DNA from: Candidatus Moranbacteria bacterium GW2011_GWC2_40_12 | GTDB lineage: Bacteria > Patescibacteria > Paceibacteria > Moranbacterales > UBA11712 | Length of the DNA stretch: 64,000 nt | Reading direction: 5' to 3' | Assembly: GCA_000995965.1 (NCBI GenBank) | Contig: LBYD01000001.1 | Coordinates: 372,001 to 436,000 of the forward strand | Program-made: the position numbers and the translations under genes | In this document: positions 23,791 through 30,808 of the stretch, one piece after another | How the letters are laid out: each line of letters starts with the position of its first letter | Position numbering within the stretch: position 1 is the stretch's first letter | The notes under the pieces: model-generated | Seen by the model: the letters and a program-made list of their open reading frames with translations, nothing else | Told to the model about the DNA's origin: nothing | Database searches by the model: none

Positions 23791-24729
23791 TTATCCACAG
23801 GACAATTCGAAAACCATGGACGATGCGCCCAAAAGCGGGGTGTTTTCTCCGAGTGAAGAAATTTTTATTTTTGGCAACTTCAAGAATTTATCGATATTTT
23901 TTTTAGCATATTTAAGCAATAAATCACCATTGTTGAGCGCCACTGCGCCGCCTAAAACAACGATCTCCGGGTCATAAGCCGCAATGACATTCGAGAGTCC
24001 CCGCCCGTTTATTCTCCCCAACTCTTCCATGAATTTCAGGGCGATTTTATCTTTCTTCCGTGCTGCATCGAAGATATCCTTCGCCCCACTTGGAAACTTA
24101 GTTTCCAAGTCATTAAAAATTCTGAAGAATTTCGGGATATTGTTCCCGGAAGCATAAGCTTCCCAATGTCCCCGGCCCTTCCCGCAAGTGCAGGCCACAT
24201 TATATTTCGTATCAACCGCCATATGCCCGACTTCCGCCGCGTTACCGTCCTTCCCTGTCAAAAGGTTATTATTTACAACCGCGCCACCTCCAATTCCAGA
24301 AGATATGGTAATATAAACCAAGTTATTGTATTTTTTTTCCGCTCCGAAATATTTTTCTCCCAGCACCCCCGCGTTGCAATCATTTATCAGATGAACCGGT
24401 AATTTGAATTCTTTTTTCAGTGGCGCAACAATTGGCACGAACTTAAAATTCATATTCGGCGGATTGACGCTCCTGCCTTTTTTCAAATCTATTGGGCCTG
24501 CTATACTCACTCCAATTCCCTTCATATACTCCCAAAGCTTTGCTTTGGGAGCTATATTTTTTATTTCTCTAATGACCTGTTCCGCGACAACATTTCCACT
24601 TTTTCCTTTACGGACCGTTTTCACAACATTTTTTACAATTATTTTCCCTTTATCATCGACAATTGCCACTCTTAGATTCGTCCCGCCGACATCCACCGCA
24701 AATGCCAAATTTTTTGCTTTTTTTGCCAT
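23791..24729 (-). CDS. ROK family sugar kinase (glucokinase-like)
   Basis: The 312-residue ATP-dependent kinase has the phosphate-1 motif VDVGGTNLRVAIVDD, the catalytic ND of LINDCNAGVLGE, the second phosphate motif ISSGIGGGAVV, and a zinc-site ROK signature (GHMAVDTKYNVACTCGKGRGHWEAYASG). It would phosphorylate glucose or a related sugar. Two palindromes are translated inside it: APKAKLWE (residues 61-68) and DLETKFPSGAKD (about 208-219). Both fall in surface-type loop positions. An extended -10 (TGCTAGAAT, 24756-24764) lies upstream. The stop codon is part of a DnaA-box sequence. Confidence 0.92.
   Translation of the reverse strand: MAKKAKNLAFAVDVGGTNLRVAIVDDKGKIIVKNVVKTVRKGKSGNVVAEQVIREIKNIAPKAKLWEYMKGIGVSIAGPIDLKKGRSVNPPNMNFKFVPIVAPLKKEFKLPVHLINDCNAGVLGEKYFGAEKKYNNLVYITISSGIGGGAVVNNNLLTGKDGNAAEVGHMAVDTKYNVACTCGKGRGHWEAYASGNNIPKFFRIFNDLETKFPSGAKDIFDAARKKDKIALKFMEELGRINGRGLSNVIAAYDPEIVVLGGAVALNNGDLLLKYAKKNIDKFLKLPKIKISSLGENTPLLGASSMVFELSCG
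24088..24110. repeat. intragenic palindrome ACTTGGAAACT / AGTTTCCAAGT
   Basis: Perfect 11-bp arms around one T inside the ROK kinase gene. It encodes LETKFPSG, as do the copies at 34300-34324 and 57333-57372. Confidence 0.9.
24529..24551. repeat. intragenic palindrome CTCCCAAAGC / GCTTTGGGAG
   Basis: Ten-bp arms around TTT inside the ROK kinase gene; encodes PKAKLWE. Confidence 0.8.
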
Positions 24730-24764
24730 AGATTTGAATTAATCGCTCTGCAAACATTCTAGCA

Positions 24765-24808
24765 CAAAAAGAAAAGTCCTCCCAAGTCTTGTAGATGTCG
24801 GGAGGGCT
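24765..24808 (-). terminator. terminator of the 24846 gene
   Basis: Minus-strand arms CCTCCC / GGGAGG, loop of about 18 nt, then ACTTTTCTTTTT. Confidence 0.75.
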
Positions 24809-24845
24809 TCGTGAATTTTTTGATGCGCGTTGGCGCCAGAAGAAA

Positions 24846-25415
24846 CTATTGACCAGCCGATTGCCAAAGAAAGCTATCCGGCTTGGGCTCGGCTGCCTTC
24901 TTCCTAAAGCCATCACATCTGACAATCGCCCGCCGGATTTTTGTCACTATCCACTTTACTCTCGGCCGCAACCTTCCATCGGCATCGGTTGCATGGGCGC
25001 TCGTTTTGATCAGATTGATGCACTTCTTCAGGTGGGGAGCAGCCTTTGAATCTTGAATTTCCGCGATCCTGTCTATCAGGGGCGACAAAACCGAGAAATC
25101 GAAACGCCCATACACTTCAGGCCACTGAAGCATCCGGGCAAGCTGCTCAATGCGCCAATCCGGTATACCCTGGACAGCTACCGTTAGGGGAAAATAGCCG
25201 GCTGACCCATTGCTGAGGTCTTTGGGAATCTTTCCCTGCTGGCAATACTCCTCGAGAAGGCTGAAATATACCAGCGGCGCTTCTGCCACGAGGGGCAAAA
25301 GTTTCTCATGGGCCAGCTCGTAATTTCGGTTGAAAAGCTGTTTCTCCTCGATCTCGGATGGCGGATTTAATATTTCTCTAATCAGCCCATCCATTTCTTC
25401 TCTAGCTGAAGCCAT
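24846..25415 (-). CDS. hypothetical protein, unit D of the leader family
   Basis: A 189-residue protein starting MASAREEMDGLIREIL. AAAGGAGG lies 7 nt before the ATG. It is helical with repeat-like segments (YELAHEKLLPLVAEAPLVYFSLLEEYC; WRIEQLARMLQWPEVYGRFDFSVLSPLIDRIAEI; HLKKCINLIKTSAHATDADG). This looks like an alpha-solenoid without recognisable family. A basic tail follows. It has its own promoter, leader and terminator. Confidence 0.68.
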   Translation of the reverse strand: MASAREEMDGLIREILNPPSEIEEKQLFNRNYELAHEKLLPLVAEAPLVYFSLLEEYCQQGKIPKDLSNGSAGYFPLTVAVQGIPDWRIEQLARMLQWPEVYGRFDFSVLSPLIDRIAEIQDSKAAPHLKKCINLIKTSAHATDADGRLRPRVKWIVTKIRRAIVRCDGFRKKAAEPKPDSFLWQSAGQ

Positions 25416-25441
25416 TGACCTGCCTCCTTTTTGGGGAATAA

Positions 25442-25467
25442 CTAAAAAACCGGCTCATTGTCCGATT
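25442..25467 (-). terminator. leader terminator of unit D
   Basis: Minus-strand arms AATCGG / CCGGTT with T-run TTTTTTAG. The 5' arm continues into AAACCAAAATCGG, which can pair with 25521-25533 instead. Confidence 0.8.
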
Positions 25468-25495
25468 TTGGTTTGCTTATAATTTTTGGAAGAAT

Positions 25496-25594
25496 TTATT
25501 TTTTCGCTAAAATTCTACTCAAACCAAAACCGGCCTGGCGTGTAAACCAGAAAAAATAATAGGAAAATTGGTTTTGGTTCGAGGATATGTTCAT
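25496..25594 (-). CDS. leader ORF of unit D (32 aa)
   Basis: The ATG is 12 nt after the -10 box. The peptide starts MNISSNQNQFSYYFFWF and ends AGFGLSRILAKK. The GFGL codons are the antiterminator arm 25521-25533. Confidence 0.6.
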   Translation of the reverse strand: MNISSNQNQFSYYFFWFTRQAGFGLSRILAKK

Positions 25595-25606
25595 TTGAGT
25601 ATTTTG

Positions 25607-25634
25607 ATTGTAGCATGCCAAAAAAAATCGTCAA
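25607..25634 (-). promoter_or_regulatory. promoter of unit D
   Basis: Minus strand TTGACG (25629-25634), 16 bp, TACAAT (25607-25612). Confidence 0.75.
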
Positions 25635-25689
25635 GCCTTTTATTGAATTCCCCAGCCGCAGCAAGCTGCGGGGTATTATTAGTTCGTAA

Positions 25690-25728
25690 TAAAAATTCGG
25701 GGCCGGTCCGTTTTGGACTGGCCCCGGG
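25690..25728 (-). terminator. terminator of the 25731 gene
   Basis: Minus-strand arms CGGGGCCaGTCC / GGACcGGCCCCG, then ATTTTTATT. A second hairpin CCCCGCAGC / GCTGCGG lies at about 25652-25676. Confidence 0.85.
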
Positions 25729-25730
25729 CT

Positions 25731-25940
25731 TTAGCCGACGGCAATTTCGCACCTTGCATCGCACTCCTCCGAACAGGGCCTCAAGCCGCGCCTCAAGATC
25801 ATTTCAGCCGTCATCGGCTTGACCTTCAATTCCCAGCCATCCAATAAAATCAGGCAGCATTTCTCCGGCCGTCCGGAAACAGGGAAAAATCTGTTTCCCA
25901 AAATAACAAACTTACCGCCGACACCCTCCTTATTGCCCAT
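25731..25940 (-). CDS. 69-aa hypothetical protein, unit E of the leader family
   Basis: The product starts MGNKEGVGGKFVILGNRFFPVSG and has a small beta-rich core (EKCCLILLDGWELKVKPM) and a Cys-containing end (RPCSEECDARCEIAVG). GAGGAGGG lies 7 nt before the ATG. Family unknown. Confidence 0.62.
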   Translation of the reverse strand: MGNKEGVGGKFVILGNRFFPVSGRPEKCCLILLDGWELKVKPMTAEMILRRGLRPCSEECDARCEIAVG

Positions 25941-25970
25941 CCGTTTTCCCTCCTCTTCAACAAAATAGTT

Positions 25971-25995
25971 TAAAAAAACCGATTCTTTGATCGGT
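25971..25995 (-). terminator. leader terminator of unit E
   Basis: Minus-strand arms ACCGAT / ATCGGT followed by TTTTTTT, just before the Shine-Dalgarno. Confidence 0.85.
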
Positions 25996-26027
25996 CCGGG
26001 TTTAGAGAAAATTTATGTGAAGTTATT

Positions 26028-26153
26028 TTATGCTGCTGAAATTTTCGATAAACCAAAACCGGCCAAAAAGTTTGTCTTCTTGGCATCCTTCTTCATGTTT
26101 TGGTTTTTTATCCCGCAGCGAACTGGTGCGGGGCGGATTATCGATCCGTTCAT
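26028..26153 (-). CDS. leader ORF of unit E (41 aa)
   Basis: The ATG is 7 nt after the -10 box. The peptide starts MNGSIIRPAPVRCG, is Lys-rich in the middle, and ends LAGFGLSKISAA. The motif codons fall in the antiterminator arm (26039-26063). Confidence 0.6.
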   Translation of the reverse strand: MNGSIIRPAPVRCGIKNQNMKKDAKKTNFLAGFGLSKISAA

Positions 26154-26160
26154 TGGCTCA

Positions 26161-26188
26161 ATTATAAACATTTTATATTTTGCGTCAA
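26161..26188 (-). promoter_or_regulatory. promoter of unit E
   Basis: Minus strand TTGACG (26183-26188), 16 bp, perfect TATAAT (26161-26166). Confidence 0.85.
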
Positions 26189-26254
26189 CTGTTTCCCCAT
26201 TTCAGATAATCCTACGAGTTGAATATGCTTGGAATGTAAGATGTTCTGAAATGC

Positions 26255-26311
26255 GACGGGGCAAAAACTTTGAAGCCATTGGCTTCTCAAATTTTTGTCG
26301 AGGGCCCCGTC
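26255..26311. other. long near-perfect hairpin after the 26322 gene
   Basis: Outer arms GACGGGG / CCCCGTC, inner arms CAAAAACTTTGAAGCC / GGCTTCTCAAATTTTTG, loop ATT: about 25 base pairs. There is no T-run on either side. It lies just past the stop of the minus-strand gene at 26322, so it may protect the mRNA 3' end or be a repeat. Confidence 0.7.
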
Positions 26312-26321
26312 AAGCCTCGCT

Positions 26322-26669
26322 CTACTTAGCGGCCAGATCGGCCAGCAACTCTTCCTCGATTTCCTGAGCGCCTTGCATCGCCGTCTGAAGCGGAATATTG
26401 ACCGGAAGACCTCCCGGGAAGCGGGAACGAGTCGGCTGATTCTTGTATTTCCCAATATCGCGATAAACTTCCATGAGCCGCGTCAGGGTTCCCAGCTTGG
26501 CTCCTCTTTTTTGGAGATTACCCGCGGCTCTCCACGTTTCCCTGCCGGGATTCACGAATTTTTTCTCACCTTGGATAATGCAACCTCTTCTCACCGCTTC
26601 CAGAAGCTCCACTGCCGTCATCTCATCGTGAGATGGAGCTCTTCTTTCGGGTTTGGGCAAATCAACCAT
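26322..26669 (-). CDS. small hypothetical protein
   Basis: With the ATG at 26669 the 115-residue product starts MVDLPKPERRAPSHDEMTAVELLEAVRRG. AAGGAGG precedes the ATG by 8 nt, which fixes the start. Helical, charged, ending EEELLADLAAK. This one has a direct promoter and no leader ORF, unlike its neighbours. Confidence 0.65.
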   Translation of the reverse strand: MVDLPKPERRAPSHDEMTAVELLEAVRRGCIIQGEKKFVNPGRETWRAAGNLQKRGAKLGTLTRLMEVYRDIGKYKNQPTRSRFPGGLPVNIPLQTAMQGAQEIEEELLADLAAK

Positions 26670-26706
26670 ATCTGCGCTTCCTCCTTGCCTTTTTATTTGT
26701 ATCGGC

Positions 26707-26735
26707 ATACTAGGATACCTTTCAATTTTTTTCAA
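26707..26735 (-). promoter_or_regulatory. promoter of the 26322 gene
   Basis: Minus strand TTGAAA (26730-26735), 17 bp, TAGTAT (26707-26712), 38 nt before the start codon. Confidence 0.75.
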
Positions 26736-26777
26736 GTATATTTGCATATTATGTATTTTTGCTGATAATATTTGTAT

Positions 26778-27890
26778 ATGGAAAAAACCCGATTAATTTT
26801 CGCCTCAACGAAAGACTCCGATATGCAATACGCGGTGAAAACGCCGATCACCAGCTCTTTTTTCTATTTAGAGACCAAGGAGAAAAGATATGCCTTGCTT
26901 GATAAAGTTGATTTTGGAATTATCCCCAAAAAGGCAAAAATAATCTCCGTTCCGCTCAATCCTCTTTCCGTGGAAGCGAAAAAATTACGGTATAAGACTA
27001 GCGACCGCAACAAACTCGCCTATTATATCTTCAAAAAATACGGATTAATGGGAAAAAGAGTCGAAGTTCCCATCCACTTTCCGCTCGATATGGCTGATTT
27101 TCTGCGTAAGAATGGCGCGAAACTCACCCCCACTTTTCCTTTTTTTCCGCAAAGAGCCATGAAAACGAAAGAAGAAATTGAATATATCAAAGAAAGCCTC
27201 GCCCACACAAAATTGGCTTTTCGGATCATTGAAAATATCCTCCGCCGATCAAAGATAAGAAAAAATAGAATTTATTATCAGAATAAAATCCTAACCAGCG
27301 AATTTTTGAAACAGGAAGCCGAAAAAGCTTTGATTGAAAAAGGGATGTTCGATCTTTTGGGGATGATCATTTCCACCGGCGCGCAAACCGCCATTCCCCA
27401 CCACAGCGGATCCGGACCGATCCGGCCGCATCAGCCGATTGTTTGCGATATTTTTCCACGCCATAGAAATTCCGGTTATTTTTCCGATATGACCCGGACT
27501 TATGTCAAAGGAAAACCCTCGGCCGAAATCCAAAAAATGTATGAGGCAGTTTTGCGCGCGCAAAATGCGGCGATAAAAAAAATCCGCTCCGGAGTGAGTG
27601 CGAAAGAAATTTATGATATTTCGGCAAATGTTATTTTAAAAAACGGATATCATATTGGCGACTCTGGATTTATTCACGGCCTCGGCCATGGAGTCGGACT
27701 CGACATTCACGAAAAACCAAGTCTTAAGCCCCATTCCGAAGATATATTGGAAGCAGGGAACGTCATCACGATCGAGCCGGGATTATATTATTCAGGCATC
27801 GGGGGTATCAGACTCGAAGACATGGTCCTTGTCACCAAAACCAGTTGCCAGAATCTGACAAATTTTCCAAAAAGATTGGTTATCCCTTAA
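26778..27890 (+). CDS. Xaa-Pro aminopeptidase family protein (M24)
   Basis: A 370-residue metallopeptidase with the pita-bread fold. Metal ligands are visible: the two Asp of CDIFPRHRNSGYFSDMTRTY, His in GFIHGLGHGVGLDIHE, Glu in TIEPGLYY, Glu in GGIRLEDMVLV. The N-terminal creatinase-like domain (about 1-120) is shorter than in PepP. ATG at 26778 is chosen; GATAAT (26764-26769) with TTGCAT 16 bp upstream puts the transcript start within a few nt of it, so the mRNA is probably leaderless. Cuts X-Pro dipeptides in peptide recycling. Confidence 0.9.
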   Translation: MEKTRLIFASTKDSDMQYAVKTPITSSFFYLETKEKRYALLDKVDFGIIPKKAKIISVPLNPLSVEAKKLRYKTSDRNKLAYYIFKKYGLMGKRVEVPIHFPLDMADFLRKNGAKLTPTFPFFPQRAMKTKEEIEYIKESLAHTKLAFRIIENILRRSKIRKNRIYYQNKILTSEFLKQEAEKALIEKGMFDLLGMIISTGAQTAIPHHSGSGPIRPHQPIVCDIFPRHRNSGYFSDMTRTYVKGKPSAEIQKMYEAVLRAQNAAIKKIRSGVSAKEIYDISANVILKNGYHIGDSGFIHGLGHGVGLDIHEKPSLKPHSEDILEAGNVITIEPGLYYSGIGGIRLEDMVLVTKTSCQNLTNFPKRLVIP

Positions 27891-27921
27891 AATAAATTCA
27901 CTACCATATGGAGCAATATCA

Positions 27922-27944
27922 CTCTCGACATCGGATGTTGGGAG
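27922..27944. repeat. decayed palindrome of the ATGTTGG family
   Basis: CTCTCGACATC / GATGTTGGGAG with mismatches, 32 nt after the M24 peptidase gene. Confidence 0.5.
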
Positions 27945-27980
27945 TTTTTATATTTTTACCACGAATTTTTACTCCGAAAG

Positions 27981-28010
27981 AAAAAGCCGGATCCCCCAGT
28001 CCGGCTCAAC
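27981..28010 (-). terminator. terminator of the 28038 gene
   Basis: Minus-strand arms AGCCGGA / TCCGGCT followed by TTTTCTTT. Confidence 0.85.
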
Positions 28011-28037
28011 AAATCAAACGATTTCACCAACTTTTTT

Positions 28038-28328
28038 TTAGCTATGCGATGGCAATGAGAACTCTCTCATATAGCCGAAATAATCCGTTGCCGCTCCGAG
28101 GAGTTCTTCTGAGGAAATCGTTGGGTTTTCAGTTCGGATGACTTTCAGGATCTTATCCTCTGGAGCATCGAGGAGACAACTCCTGCAGACTGGAACAAAA
28201 AATTGGATTTCACCCCTGATCACACCCTTTTCGGAAGAAGAAATTTTTCCACACACTCGGCAAAAGAATCTGATATGGCGAGCAAGGAAACAACTCTTTC
28301 GGCTCGATAAGAACAATAATTCTCCCAC
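28038..28328 (-). CDS. zinc-ribbon small protein
   Basis: With GTG at 28328 the product is 96 residues. CRVCGK (residues 24-29) and VCRSCLL (about 47-53) make one zinc ribbon; the C-terminal half is helical (SSEELLGAATDYFGYM). AAAGGGGG lies before the GTG; an in-frame TTG four codons later with GGGAG upstream is an alternative. Promoter TTGACT-17-TAGATT at 28366-28394. No leader ORF with the family motif. Confidence 0.62.
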   Translation of the reverse strand: MGELLFLSSRKSCFLARHIRFFCRVCGKISSSEKGVIRGEIQFFVPVCRSCLLDAPEDKILKVIRTENPTISSEELLGAATDYFGYMREFSLPSHS

Positions 28329-28365
28329 GGCAACCCCCTTTCATTGAAGGTTAGGACTATATATT

Positions 28366-28394
28366 AATCTATTAACATATAGCTAGAAAGTCAA
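28366..28394 (-). promoter_or_regulatory. promoter of the 28038 gene
   Basis: Minus strand TTGACT (28389-28394), 17 bp, TAGATT (28366-28371). Confidence 0.75.
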
Positions 28395-28476
28395 GTTTCT
28401 CACATAAAAAATTTCAAATATCTTTCATTTTAGAAATCTGGTTTATCAAAAAATTTTTGAATGTATTAAAAGTTGT

Positions 28477-30147
28477 TTAAAACAACCCCTTTATCCTCCC
28501 TTTTCCGTCCACATCAATCCTTTCCGCCGCGGGGAACTTGGGAAGACCCGGCATAGTCATGATATCGCCGGCGATGGCGACGATGAAGCCGGCGCCGTTG
28601 GAAATTTTCATTTCCCTCACATTCAAAGTGAAATTTTCCGGCCGTCCCAGTTTTTTGGGGTCATCGGAAAGAGAATATTGCGTTTTGGCGATGCAAATCG
28701 GAATTTTCTCGAGATTTTCACGCTCAATCATTTTTATTTGCTTTTTGGCCTCTTGGGAATATACTATTTTATTTGCGCCGTATATTTCCTTCGCGATGAT
28801 ATTTATCTTATCATCAATAGATTTTTTTTCGCTATATAGCGGAGCAAATTTGCTTTTTTCGCTTTTTATCGTTTCCAGTACTTTTTTTGCCAATTCTTTT
28901 CCTCCTTTTCCGCCTTTTCCCCAAACTTCGGAGCGGGCAATTCTTGCTCCCATATTCTTAACGGTATTTTCTATAAGTTTAATCTCTTTCTCGGTGTCAC
29001 TTGGAAAGATATTGAGCGCCACAACCTCTGGAACACCGAATTTTTTCAAGTTTTCGAGATGTTTTTCAAGGTTCACAATGCCTTTCGAAAGCGCGTCAAT
29101 ATTTTCTTGAGTTAGATTATTTTTATCAATCCCGCCGTTATATTTGAGCGACCGCACCGTCGCTACAACCACCACCGCGTCGGGCTTCAGTTTCGCGAGC
29201 CGGCATTTGATGTCGAAAAATTTTTCCGCGCCAAGGTCGGCTCCAAACCCGGCTTCAGTAATGGCATAATCCCCGAGTTTCAACGCGTATCGCGTTGCAA
29301 GCAGGCTGTTGCAGCCGTGGGCTATATTCGCAAAGGGTCCGCCATGGATTAGAGCCGGCGTATGCTCAAGAGTCTGAACTAAATTGGGCATGAGGGCGTC
29401 TTTGAGGAGCGCCGCCATGGCGCCTTCGGCTTTCAACTCGCGGGCAAATACCGGTTTCCCCGCCGCGTTGAGGCCGACGATAATTTTTCCAAGCCTTTTT
29501 TTGAGGTCCGCAATATTCTCCGCAAGGCACAAAATCGCCATGATTTCAGAGGCAACTGCGATATCGAATTTCTCTTCGCGCGAATACGCGCCAGATTTTT
29601 TTTTGATTTTCAAAGTTATCTGTCGAAGCGCCCGGTCATTGAGATCAAGACAGCGCTTCCAAAATATTTTTTTTGGGTCGATTCTCAGTTCGTTTCCAAA
29701 ATATATGTGGTTGTCGATAAGCGACGCCAAAAGATTGTTCGCCGCCGCAACCGCGTGGATGTCGCCCGTGAAATGGAGATTGATATCCTCCATCGGCATC
29801 ACCTGCGCATATCCTCCGCCCGCCGCGCCGCCTTTCATCCCCATTGAAGGCCCGAGAGACGGTTCGCGAAGTGCTAAAACGGCTTTTTTTCCCATTTTAT
29901 TCAAAGCTTGCGCGAGACCAATTGAAGTTGTCGTTTTTCCTTCGCCGGCGGGCGTGGGAGTGATCGCCGTCACCAAAATCAGCTTCCCGTTCGGTCTTTT
30001 TTTGATTTTTTCCCAAAGCTCCGGTTTCAGTTTGGCTTTGGAATCTCCGTACAATTCTAAATCTCGTTCGGTTATGCCGATTTTTTTCGCGATTTCCCGG
30101 ATCGGTTTCATTTTGGATTTTTGAGCGATTTGGATGTCAGGCAACAT
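28477..30147 (-). CDS. fhs: formate-tetrahydrofolate ligase
   Basis: Makes 10-formyl-THF from formate, THF and ATP. The 556-residue product has the P-loop TPTPAGEGKTTTSIGLAQAL, the family block REPSLGPSMGMKGGAAGGGYAQVMPMEDINLHFTGD, then HGGPFANIAHGCNS and AGDIMTMPGLP near the C-terminus. GAGGAG precedes the ATG. With the DHFR-like and thyA genes next to it, it supplies one-carbon units for dTMP and purine-linked reactions. Confidence 0.97.
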   Translation of the reverse strand: MLPDIQIAQKSKMKPIREIAKKIGITERDLELYGDSKAKLKPELWEKIKKRPNGKLILVTAITPTPAGEGKTTTSIGLAQALNKMGKKAVLALREPSLGPSMGMKGGAAGGGYAQVMPMEDINLHFTGDIHAVAAANNLLASLIDNHIYFGNELRIDPKKIFWKRCLDLNDRALRQITLKIKKKSGAYSREEKFDIAVASEIMAILCLAENIADLKKRLGKIIVGLNAAGKPVFARELKAEGAMAALLKDALMPNLVQTLEHTPALIHGGPFANIAHGCNSLLATRYALKLGDYAITEAGFGADLGAEKFFDIKCRLAKLKPDAVVVVATVRSLKYNGGIDKNNLTQENIDALSKGIVNLEKHLENLKKFGVPEVVALNIFPSDTEKEIKLIENTVKNMGARIARSEVWGKGGKGGKELAKKVLETIKSEKSKFAPLYSEKKSIDDKINIIAKEIYGANKIVYSQEAKKQIKMIERENLEKIPICIAKTQYSLSDDPKKLGRPENFTLNVREMKISNGAGFIVAIAGDIMTMPGLPKFPAAERIDVDGKGRIKGLF

Positions 30148-30158
30148 AATACTCCTCG

Positions 30159-30179
30159 CGTAGAGGTTTAACCTCTACG
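30159..30179. repeat. palindrome CGTAGAGGTT / AACCTCTACG
   Basis: Ten-bp arms around one T, 11 nt upstream of fhs, in its leader beside the Shine-Dalgarno. Related: 21395-21414 and, with a different core, 52970-52990 inside pth. Confidence 0.75.
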
Positions 30180-30204
30180 ATTAATTCTCTGCCAAGTTCA
30201 TAAA

Positions 30205-30705
30205 TCAATTCATCACTTTGTATTTCACCACCACCGAATTTTCGTTTATTTTTTCCACACCCAAAAGTTTCAAGTCGATGTTGAAATCGCCGCTGAAAAC
30301 TCCGAGGCCATCGCCGAAAATTTTGGGTTCGATCGTGAGCCAGATTTCGTCAATGAGCTTTCGTTCGAGAAATTGGGAATTCATGTATGTCCCCCCGCCC
30401 AGAACCGCGGATTTGTATCCCATTTTTTTGAGCTCCAGAAGGACTTTCTCCGGCTCCCCCGTCACCCATTTCACGTTTTCCGTTTCTGGAGGATTCTCAA
30501 GAAGAGTGAAAACGACATTCAGCCGGTCCGACAGAGGCTTTGGAAAAGTGAAGAAAGTTTTGTCGCCCATGATCACGGCGCCGTGTTCTTTTGTCACTTC
30601 TGCGAACATTTTTTTGTCTTCCTTCGACGTCCAATTAGGAAAATGATCGCTGTTCTTGGCGATCTTTCCGTCAGCAGTCATGGCCATCATCAATATTATT
30701 TTCAT
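30205..30705 (-). CDS. dihydrofolate reductase / RibD C-terminal family protein
   Basis: With the ATG at 30705 the 166-residue product starts MKIILMMAMTADGKIAKN. It has the DHFR-fold pattern: GAVIMGDKTFFTFPKPLSDRLNVVF (cofactor loop), YKSAVLGGGTYMNSQFLERKLIDEIWLTIEPKIFGDG. This end is closer to RibD-C/bacterial DHFR-like proteins than to FolA. Being between fhs and thyA, it likely recycles dihydrofolate formed by ThyA. A pteridine or flavin reductase role is the alternative. Confidence 0.82.
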   Translation of the reverse strand: MKIILMMAMTADGKIAKNSDHFPNWTSKEDKKMFAEVTKEHGAVIMGDKTFFTFPKPLSDRLNVVFTLLENPPETENVKWVTGEPEKVLLELKKMGYKSAVLGGGTYMNSQFLERKLIDEIWLTIEPKIFGDGLGVFSGDFNIDLKLLGVEKINENSVVVKYKVMN

Positions 30706-30710
30706 AAAAA

Positions 30711-30808
30711 AACTCGCTAATTTGAACAAATGATTTGCGAATTTGAGCTGATATCTTAACAGTTCGCTCTGATTAGCCTTTTATTCGCTCCTCATTCGCG
30801 AGTAATTA
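30711..30808. repeat. AT-rich imperfect inverted repeat (ctcgctaa family)
   Basis: ACTCGCTAATTTGAAC...TTGCGAATTTGAGC pairs with GTTCGCTCTGATTAG...CTCATTCGCGAGTAA. Its right end overlaps the last codons of thyA (stop at 30806). Confidence 0.7.

Noticed and set aside
28329..28476. Leader of the attenuator family before the 28038 zinc-ribbon gene
   Set aside because: A good promoter exists but there is no terminator hairpin and no ORF ending in the family motif.
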